DNA of 64,000 bases from Gorsachius magnificus. Taxonomy: Eukaryota > Chordata > Aves > Pelecaniformes > Ardeidae. Where the stretch lies: assembly GCA_034008185.1 (NCBI GenBank), contig CM067084.1, positions 67,924,612 to 67,988,611 of the forward strand, read 5' to 3'. Positions 51,422 to 61,000 of this stretch are shown here, piece by piece. A model generated the notes under the pieces. That model was given only the letters and a program-made list of their open reading frames with translations. It made no database searches and was not told where the DNA came from. The stretch's first letter is position 1. Each line of letters starts with the position of its first letter. The position numbers and the translations under genes are program-made.

Positions 51422-53905
51422 CCAGTGCTTACTCATGTAGAAATCTCTTAGAATACTAAAGATTTAAACTAATGAATTAGTGAAAAGATCTCAGAGCTAT
51501 AATTTTTCTTCAAGAATCCAATTTGGGAATTTCTCTAGGTTGTGTGGGTTTAAAGATCTGTGTTCATACCTCAGAGTAGCTAAATACCTACTGCAAACTA
51601 ATGCTTAAATATAAGAGAAAAATATTATGAAAGAATTCAGGATTAGCTTATCATGTTTCTACAGAAAACACCAACCATTTTTTAATGTTAATTTTTGCCT
51701 AATTTTGCTTTGTTTGAAATCAGAGAACTTTTGAAAATACTGAATAAACAGCAATTTTTTCTGTTCATTTTGCTTTAAATTGAATATAATTCATGTTCTA
51801 TTTTAAATTGCTTTTTCAAGAGCAATCTCCATAGAAAAATGCTCAAGGAAAATGGACTGGTTTTCCCAACAGTCACCAGGTGTGAAACTTCCTCTCAGAG
51901 CAGGGTTAAGGGTTCATCCTCTTCCAGGAACACTTGGGCAGAGGGAAAGCAGATGAACTGCTTTGCTTAATTAGTCAGTTTATCTGAATTAAGGATTGGC
52001 TCACACACCTAGGACAAGTAGTATAAAAGAGGGTTGGCAGTGCTGAAGAGGAAAAACTGAAGACTTGTTAGAAGGATGTGTAAGAGAGAATAAATTTCAG
52101 CCTGAATTAAGGACATAGTAAGTAAAAGAGGGTATCTAAAAAAATAGGTGCGCTTTTTTTTTCCCCTATATGTTTATGTAGTTCCTTACAAGCTGGGCTG
52201 TTGAATCGGGGCATACTGAGCTAGCGTATTAAGAGTGTACATATGCAGGGGGAGATGGGTGGTTATTTTGTTCCCTTTTCAGCTATACATAAATACAGTA
52301 TGCTGGCATAAGTTGTGATCTGTTTAAAGCTTGTATGACAAGACTCCTTACACGCTGACTAATACTGTCTCCTTATAATCACTTATGTCTCCATGTATAT
52401 TTTTTGTCTTGTATGTCAGGCAAGGGTTTAATTAATGGAATGTGCATATTTTTAAAAAATGTCTCTACTACAATTGTCTTGGCTCATAACAGTTTCCATG
52501 TCTTTCTTCCATTTGTATGTCCACCCTCATAGCTGTTACTTTATTCAAATTAGTCAGGATATAGCTTCTAGGTCAAAACAGAAACATTGTTAAGCAACTT
52601 TTTTTTTAAAAAATTATTTATAACAGACCTTAAAGTCTTCACGTTTCTTGACCTGCCTACAGCACTTGCACAACTTCCAGAAAGGGTCTTTTCCTTTGGA
52701 CAACTTTCCAGTTGCTGCTACTGCTGAATAACTGACACTGGGGCTGTTTTCATTAGCAATAAGAACCCCAGAAGTCCCATCCTTTGAGGCACATAATTAA
52801 CAACAATTTATTCTTCAATAAAACTTAGCATGTACCATAAAATCCCAAAGGTATATTTTTATTCCACAAAATCTTAGTTCATCACATTATGCATAATGGA
52901 GCATATTTATTAGCATAATCTAGCCTAGTAATGCTGCCTCTCATGTTAGCATGTATTTAGTAGGATAAGAGAGGAGTCTTAGAACAGGAAGTTCTCATGC
53001 AAGACTAAACTCTGGTTTAGGGGCACATAATCTTCCTAAGAAGTAAAATAAAGCAACAATCAATGCAAATACTAATAGAAAGGAGAAGAAATATCTGTTA
53101 CATAAATGTTGTGTTATGAAATAATAAATACAGCGTGTGCTTTTTACAAATTCAAGTAAACATTTGTGCATAGTTAACATAGTTTTTAAAAAAGAAACAA
53201 GTTAATTTTAAAGGCCAGGTCTTCAGTTGTTCGAAACATAAATACTGTACACTGAAACAAAGTTTGGGTTTTTACTTGTCTTCTGAGGTTTCTATTTCTG
53301 TGTATGAATGTAGAATTACTTTATGCATATATACAGGTTTGGGTCTTTTCTGGTACTCTGCTCACATAAACCCTTACATAAATTAATCCACGTAGTCCTG
53401 CAAATTGTACTCTTTGTTCTGTGCTCCAAGATCAAGCATGACTTGTTCTAGTTCAGCATGAGGTTAGATACATACAGCAGATTCCCTGTGGAAAATAAGG
53501 ATATATGGCTGGACTGCATATATACTTGAAGTGTGTGAAACTTCTTCCGTTATTTTGGCAGGTTTCTTCCATTATTTTGTCAAAGTTTTAGTCTCTGGAT
53601 TAAGTTCTTGTGCAGCTCCACAGAGAAGCCATTCTGGTGCAGGAGACCTCATGAACATCTGCACATTGCATTGCCTCTTGAGATCAGAGATTAATCACTG
53701 GATTGAATACTTGCATATTGTTTTGAGCTATGGCCTGTGTTCTTCCAAGATGTATCTAAGCTCAGTTTAACCTGACCAATGGGGAGTTAACAGCCTTTCA
53801 TATTTACCCTGCTAGCTCAACATTTCCAAAATCTTGCCTTGTTAATGTATCTGACCTCATAGGAAAACTCCTTAAGACTTATTTTGTGTGGTCTATGCAC
53901 AGCCT
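51422..53905. other. AT-rich non-coding DNA, no gene recognised
   Basis: No gene recognised. The orphan promoter-like patch at 51880-52100 is annotated separately. Otherwise only short frames are present. Confidence 0.5.
51985..52100 (+). promoter_or_regulatory. Orphan promoter-like patch (CCAAT, CACACACC, TATAAAAG, AATAAA)
   Basis: In order: ATTGG (inverted CCAAT, 51995-51999), CACACACC just after it, TATAAAAG (52022-52029) and AATAAA (52089-52094). The TATA to AATAAA distance of about 65 bp recalls the U3/R layout of a retroviral LTR, or could be a chance promoter-like patch. A TGTGAAAC word at 51880 could be an LTR start, but no matching CA end, target duplication or internal retroviral sequence is recognisable. 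Confidence 0.22.
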
Positions 53906-54660
53906 ATTTTTTCCTATCTGCAGCTACTTCTACAGTGGCTAGAGGAGCATAGTGCCGAGGCTCCCACACTAGCACAGTGATCTGGTACAACCCCTCCAGC
54001 CCCCTGTGAGAGGTGAGGTCCTGGGGTCTGGTTAGTGCTGTGCCCTTCCCCATGTGCAGCTCTGTCACCACTGGGCTGATGGGGACTGGTGTGCCTAACG
54101 CTGCCTCTTGTCTCTGAGCCAGTTTGGAGAGCTCTCCACTCTAATCTCCTGTAAATCTGACTCCAGGCTGGAATGATGATCAACTAGTGACTGCAGATTA
54201 ACAGGATTATAGGGGGGGTTATTCGGCATATTAAGTTTAGTCCAACACAGGATTTAGATGCAACTGGAATATTCAAAAGTGACCTGATAAAAGCCCAGTC
54301 AACCTTGATTTTAAACTCAGTTGTGTGAAGCTGATAGTCCTAAGGAGAGTAGGTAACTCTCTAGGCATCTGCTGCTTCTGTCCAGGCTAAAGTGAGAGAA
54401 ATGGTCTCAACCAGGAATCTTCTCTGAGCATGTGGAGAAGCCCTCTGAGCAGGTGTACTTACTGCATGCCCTAATGCAGCAGCTAGATCCAGACCTGACA
54501 GAGAGAGGCAGCCATGGACATGTAGCTGGAGGAGCAGCTTCAATGGCCTCTTCACTCCAGCAGCTTTCAAAGGCTTGCTCACCCCAAGACACAGGCTGAT
54601 GGCTGCTCTTGAACGGCTGAAGGGATTAGGACTGTGCCACTCCACAAAAGATCACACTAA
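53906..54660. other. GC-richer unidentified block
   Basis: About 750 bp noticeably richer in GC than the flanks, with minus-strand frames of 89 (53914-54183) and 94 codons (54361-54645) interrupted between them. No domain is recognised. It contains TGTAAATCTGACTCCAGGCT (54150-54169), which also occurs at 6800-6819, hinting at an old interspersed repeat. A degraded transposon or unannotated exon pair are alternatives. Confidence 0.25.
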
Positions 54661-57069
54661 CAGTCTTTCTTGTGCCTGCTTGGCAAGAGTGTCTCCTAGG
54701 CTGTGAGCTTGGCTCTGTACTAGAGTGCTATACCCACTTATGCCACAGCCTCAAGCTTTCACTTAGCTACACTTTTTTCCCTAGTGAATCTTATACCCAT
54801 TGCCTGCCCAAGTCTTGCGTACTATGAGCCTGATCAGTGCAGGTGCTAGAGGAATGGGACCCAATTTTCTTAGGCTGAGGAAGAGACTGAAGCCAAGTTT
54901 CCTTCCTCCTAGGCTGTTACAGGTGATGGTAGTGGCATTCCTGGAATCATAAGTGTCCTGGGTTTTTAGGGGAAAAACAAATGGGCAATAGGTATTAGTC
55001 TGGTCCTACAAAGAATGGCTGCTGGCATTGTCCTCACAGCAGGTTTCTGAGCTGTAAGTCTCCAAAGCAGTATGAGCAATGTAGTTATAAGAGATAAACT
55101 TGGCAGCATGCTCTGTGACTCACTGTCCATGGTATATGCTTTTCTTTAAAGTATCTGCATAGTCCTGAGGCACAAACTCTTCATGGCTCAGCCATAGTCT
55201 TGAAAACCAGCATAACTCTTCAGAGCTTCCTGGAAAACCTCTTTCAAGTTTTAGAATAACCCTGTACTGTGGTGGCCAGGAGGTTCCAGCAGGATGAGAT
55301 GCAAGTGTATCGTGTGACTAACTGGGATTTGTCCTTTCTTCTTTTGTTTGTTCTCATTTTTGTCATCCCAAGTGGTGTGAACTCCCTACCAAGAAACTAT
55401 TTATCTACTGGATAGTGAAGCAGAATGTTAATCCTGGGGCTTGTAGTCACTACTGTGTAAATATTAAGTATCAGATAATGGCTCTTTGGGGAGAAGGGTG
55501 TATCACCTGTAAGTGTTACTGGCATTGCTATTAGTCTCCTGGATCCAAGGCAGAAGATCTGGCAGATGTTAGCGAAGCACACTTAGACCTTAAGTGAGGC
55601 ACTAGCGGCAATACAGCAGTGTGTTCTGTCTCGGTGCCTGTTCAAGCAGTGTGTGGTCACTGGGCCTGGGGAAGTTGCTAATCCCTGTGTTAGCTGTGAG
55701 CCTGAGGCCGAGTTCCAGTAAAGTTCACGCAGGGAAAGATTTGGAAAGAATTGTGGAAGAACTAACTAGATTCTGGAGTCAACTTCAAATATAACTTATT
55801 AGCAACCATGTGACTGAAGCTGTAAAATGCAGGATTTCTTGGATGTGCCTTTTCTTTAAAGCTTCAGCTTGTGTGTTCCTCAGAACTCTCTGTAAGGTAA
55901 GATCAAACAAAAATAGCAAGTACACAACTGGATATTTCAATGAATACTAATTCCATATTAGTGTTTTAATGTCTAATACAGGAAACTGTTCTTTTTTTTC
56001 TTAGTCCAAAGACTTTAAGATAGGTGTTACTGTCTTTTAAAAGACTTTTATTGCAGTAAAACAGATTGACTGACAGGAGAACTAATGAAACTAAGCAAGT
56101 AAAGACATACTATGCTGATCTTTGTTCTTTCATCTTTATTCTAGTACACTTAATGGCTTAACATTAAGCCAACAGATTAGTTTAGTGGCTATACCTTTCT
56201 TTGCCTGCTAGCTGACTTTGTTCCTTAGGTACCATTCAGCTTCTTCCCCTTGCTGAGAAACTTAAGGCTAAGCACTTATCACCCCAAGGCTGGGAGCAAA
56301 TGTGCTGGACATATGAAGAGTTTCCTTGGTGCAGGGAGAGGTATGTTTTAGGATGCATTTTGTTACTGTACTCCAGAGGGACAGTGAGACCTCAGCAGTT
56401 TCTAGCCAATTGGGGCGGCAGGCACGCCTCCCCCCACCTCCCTCAGCCACGCACTGACTGAATCTGACTTGCAAACTAGGGGTTGGCTGTCTTTCCTAAC
56501 ACTGTCTGCAGTCCTTTCTGTTGACCAGGAGGGAAGAAAGAGGCTCTTCACTTTCTCATCATTTCTCTTGAGTCCGCGCAGCAGAGGATGCCCAGCAATC
56601 ACTCATCTGCTTACTGATTCACGAAAGGTTTGTGTTTAAGGGAAATCTTCTGATTCTGAGAGGAGTCGGTGCATGTAATGCCACAGCTTTTATCTACTGA
56701 AGGCACTATTCTGTAACCACGGTATTCCTTGGAGGCAACAAATTCTCTAATGCTTTCTTTAATTGATGTAAGTATAGATTAATCATATGCTAACTTGGCA
56801 AGTGGCTTCATTGCAAATTGCTTTTGCCTTCAAGCACAGTAAAATGCTCATTATAATAAAAAACAAATCATGGGGAGCTTGAGCTCCTTGGTACAAATTG
56901 ACTTGTAAACTTGGGGTCTGGCATAAGTATTCTAACCAATACACAAGGAAATAATCTTACAGCAGTAAAATCTAAAGAAAAAAAGGGGTAGGTATGGTGG
57001 TTTCTTAGAGTGTGTAGTAACGTATGTGAAAACTGGCAACAGAAAGATGGAGACTCTTGTATCCTTGCT
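54661..57069. other. Non-coding DNA, no gene recognised
   Basis: No recognised gene or transposon before the CR1 copy. GC is modestly higher than in the first 50 kb. Otherwise I see nothing in it. Confidence 0.5.
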
Positions 57070-57090
57070 TGTTTGGGTTGGGAGGGACCT

Positions 57091-58060
57091 TTAGAGGTCG
57101 TCTAGTCCAACCCCCCTGCAATGAGCAGGGACATCTTCAACAGGATCGGGTTCCTCAGAGCCCTGTCCAACCTGGCCTTGAATGTTGCCACGGATGGGGC
57201 ATCTACCACCTCTCTGGGCAACCTGTTCCCATATTTCACCAGCCTTGTAAAAAAAAAAAAAAAATTCCTTCCTTGTCTCTAGTCTAAATCTACCCTCTTT
57301 CAGTTTAAAACCATTACCCCTTGTCCTATCACAACAGGCCCTGCTAAAAACCCTGTCACCACCTTTCCTATAAGCCCCCATTAAGTACTGAAAGGCCGCA
57401 ATAAGGTCTTCCCAGAGCCTTCTCTTTTCCAGGCTGAACAAGCCCAACTCTCTCAGCCTTTCCTCACTGGAGAGGTGTTCTGTCCCTCGAATCACTTTCG
57501 TGGCCCTCCTCTGGACCTGCTCCAACAGGTCCATGTCTTTCCTGTGCTGAGGGCTCCAGAGCTGGACGCGGCTCTACAGGTGGGGTCTCACCAGAGCAGA
57601 GCAGAGGGGCAGGTTCACCTCCCTCAACCTGCTGGCCACATTTCTTTTGATGCAGCCCAGGATATGGTTGGCTGCCTGGGCTGCGAGTGCATGTTGTTGG
57701 CTCATGTCTAGCTTTTCATCCACCAGTACCCCCAAGTCCTTCTTGGCAGGGCTGTTCTCCATCCCTTCACCCCCTGGCCTGTATTGATACTGAGGGTTGC
57801 CCCAACCCAGGTGCAGGGCCTTGCACTTGTCCTTGTTGAACCTCATGAGGTTCCCATGGGCCCACTTCTCGAGCTTGTCCAGGTCCCTATGGATGGCATC
57901 CTGTCCCTCAGGCGTGCCAACTGCACCACTCAGCTTGTGGTCATCTGCAAACTTGCTGAGGGTGCACTTGATCCCACTGTCTGTGTCATTGATGAAGATG
58001 TTAAACAGTACTGGTCCCTCTGAGGGACACTACTTGTCACCAATCTCCATCTGGACATTC
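57091..58060 (-). pseudogene. CR1 ORF2 reverse-transcriptase C-terminal half, broken
   Basis: Minus-strand coding remnant of the LINE reverse transcriptase. F-A-D-D (catalytic aspartates, Y-A-D-D equivalent) lies at 57940-57951. The conserved [26 protein letters not shown] and R-R-L-W-E-D-L-I blocks follow in order. Three lesions are visible. About 10 bases are lost just after V-P-Q (near 58020), causing a frameshift. An in-frame TAG lies at 57574-57576 between P-H-L and Q-L-W-S-P. A T tract expanded to 16 (57249-57264) adds phenylalanines after R-K-E. The 90- and 147-codon frames on either side of the TAG are in the same phase. No endonuclease domain is present. Confidence 0.93.
57249..57264 (-). 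repeat. Homopolymer expansion inside CR1 (A16/T16)
   Basis: Sixteen consecutive A on the plus strand lie where CR1 copies normally have only a short A/T run. It is post-insertion slippage within the coding/3' part of the element. Confidence 0.85.
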
Positions 58061-58085
58061 AGCTGTTGACTACTACCCTAGAGCT

Positions 58086-61000
58086 TCTGTACTACTTTTC
58101 AAATCGGACAAACCTGGTCCATGAGTGAGAGAAGAAAAGGACAAGTAATGGAGCAAGAGGTTTTCTTTCTCTTCCCCACAGCACTGAAACAGAAGAAACC
58201 TACAGGGGGACATGGCGCTCTCATGGCTTTGTCTTAGCAGCTGGAATTTCTTCCTCATTCCTAACCCTAGTGTTATAGTGGAGGGGGCAATGAAGCCTTT
58301 TGACTCATCCTAGGCTTTTACTAGGAAGAAATCTTATGAACAAACATCACAGACAATGGGTACAAGGAAAGACAGCAGATTTGTTTAACTACAGAGTTGT
58401 CAAATCAGCTTGCTATAATGTTTACATTACTGTTCCATTACCTTATGACTGCTTCTTAGTTTGAAAATTGGCAAGGTTTTTATGTGGTCATACAGCAACT
58501 ATACATTTTTATTCAAGTTTAAAGGGAAGAACAAATAGGTAATATTGGAAGATACCTGGATTTCCATCTGAAGGGGAACTTCAGGTTCTCTAACAGGAAG
58601 CTATTTCAGTACAAAATTTTTGGATTGCAAGCTGTTTTTCAAAAGGATTAAAAAATAACTTATTGGAGCTCTTGAGCAAGCGAAGCAGATAGAATGAGAT
58701 TATAACACAGAGCATGTATTGCCAGATCACTTTGAAGAGAGCGGTATCAACTCTTAACCCTCTGACAGAGGGTTTGGAGTCAGCCTATACTGCTACAGAA
58801 ACCAAGTGGATCCATTTCATGCAAAAACACCCAGCAGTAACCTTGAAGAGGAGCAACTATAGTTAGAAAATATTTTTTCTGCCAAGCTGTCAGTATTTCA
58901 AGGCAATCCCTTCAAACATGAAAAAACATGCTGTAGGGAAGAGGGCAGCTTAAAAGAAAGTCACAGCCAGATTCCTCCCTCCTTGGGTCTTGGAAAAAAG
59001 AAGTTAAGCAGCATGTGATCAAAAGTTGTGAGGTCTTGTTCTCAGTCTCTGTAGTTATTTGAAGCTGTCACATTATCCCTTTCACTACTCATATCTGCAA
59101 GCTCCCTTGCTTTGCTCTCCAAGCATTTCCTTGGCAACCTGGGTAGAACCACAATTTGTAAAAGTAGTTAAGATCACTTCAGCTTAGAGGTGACGGTGAA
59201 TTAGGATAGGTATGGACGGTCAGTGTCCAAATGCAGTCGGACTCTTCTCTATATTCCCTTTTACATACAGCCCACCACAACAGAGAAGCATAGATCTGAG
59301 GAATAACATCTATAATCTGCTGTCTCGAAAATCTGTGGTCAGTCAGACTTGCATAACACAAACAAGTCATTATTTGGCCAGAGAGGACTGTGGCTTCTGT
59401 GCAACTATGTGGACAGGCATGAGTCAGAGCAAAGATGTGCATGTAAATATCCTGCAATCTAACCTCCAATTTGAGAGATTATCTTGTCCTCGATATAGCC
59501 TATACTACAAAGGATACTAGGCTTTAATCAACCAATGTAGGTCAGGACAGAGGTCACTTAATGAGGTCTGAATGCCATAAAAGTAAGGTAAACAGTCTTT
59601 GGCATTACTGTCTGCTCTTGTGGATTTGGGGATGAAGTGTGAGCATAAGGTAATCTCCCAGGAAGATGAGGAACAGCACATTAGATATTCATTTCAACTA
59701 GGGCTAGGTCTAAATTACTTAGAGAAAGGAGTTGGAGTTGAAGAGTTAAAGCTAGAGTTTCAAGCAAAATGGAGGCTGGGATAATTGCGGACAGCAGGAT
59801 GCTGTGGTAGTGTTTTGCACCCAGAGGGAAACAAATATTAATCAAAATGATTAAGTGATAAACCAAGCCATGAGGATGTGGGGGCCATGGGGCAGAACTG
59901 AACTCTAGTTCCGGTCTTTCAGAAATATGAGGAAAGGCAAGACAGGGACAGCAGCTTAAGGAGCTTTAGGAATGAATTTCGTGTCTTTACTGAATGCTGG
60001 GGGGTGGGGTGGGGAGCGGAACAGGAAACTGTAGTAACAAAAAACATCTGCAGGGGACTGAATGGAGGAAATCGCCAAAATTGTCTAAATTTGTTTTGAG
60101 GATAGTTGAGAGCATAGCAAACTAGAGTTGACACCAGCACAGAACTGTTTCAAGGAGTTATATATAATGCAGGGTATTCAATGAAAATAGCACATATGCC
60201 TATACTGTATGGCTTATGTACCCACCTAATGCAGTCATGATGGCAGGTACTGTCGTGAGAGAGGTTATGTCCATATGGTATGTCATCATTTTGCTTCCTT
60301 TGAGAGAGTAAGGATTTGTCCAAGAGTAACAGTGGCTATATTAGAAGTTTGCCTAGCTTATTCTGGCACATTAGATAGCTGTTTCTTACAGGCTGGCTAG
60401 AAGCTGCATGCCTCTCTTGCAACAGTAATTACACAAGTTAAGTTTTTTGTCGTTCTGGCTTCCCTGGGTTATGATTTTGCAGCCTAATGAAACAATCAGA
60501 CAAGTTTCCAGCTGTTATTAACTGCTTGAGAATTGATCTGTTCTCTGTTAGGGATGAAGGGGGGATAGCAAACAGCCTTTACTAACCAGTGAAACACCAT
60601 CATGAGTTTCAGTTTAGACAAATTCATGGTGTTTCCCTCTTTCATCGTGGCTCTTCTCTCTACATCGGTTAAGATCTTGAGTACAAAGTTGGAAAAACTG
60701 ACTGCAGTGGCATTATTATCATGTTTGCTTGCAGATTAGCAGCTTGTTCTGGTGCAGCTGATAAACCAGTATTTGATTCTACTTAAATGTCATACCACTC
60801 ATTGATAATCAGTTATTAAACTACAGGGTGGGTATTTACACTCGGTATTTCTTCAAAACACTGTGTTATGCTTTTTACACTGTTTAGTCTGAAGCTGAAA
60901 CTCCATGCAGAAGATTTGTTCAGGGGCAGGGTTCATACATTGTCTTAATCTCAGCAGTTGATACATGATGTGTTACGGCAGATCAATGAGCAGTGAGAGA

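Larger units (their letters stand above)
57070..58085 (-). mobile_element. CR1 LINE copy, best preserved in window, 5'-truncated
   Basis: About 1 kb minus-strand CR1 element. At the plus-strand left end, TTTGGGTTGGGAGGGACCTT and TCTAGTCCAACCCCCCTGCA are the 3' UTR, although the terminal octamer repeats are not visible. The remainder encodes, on the minus strand, the reverse-transcriptase C-terminal half in nearly one frame, from the [13 protein letters not shown] block to R-G-N-G-F-K-L-K-E-G-R-F-R-L-E. The 5' end is truncated at about 58085 in the [14 protein letters not shown] region. Low damage compared with the other copies suggests it is one of the youngest here. Confidence 0.96.
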
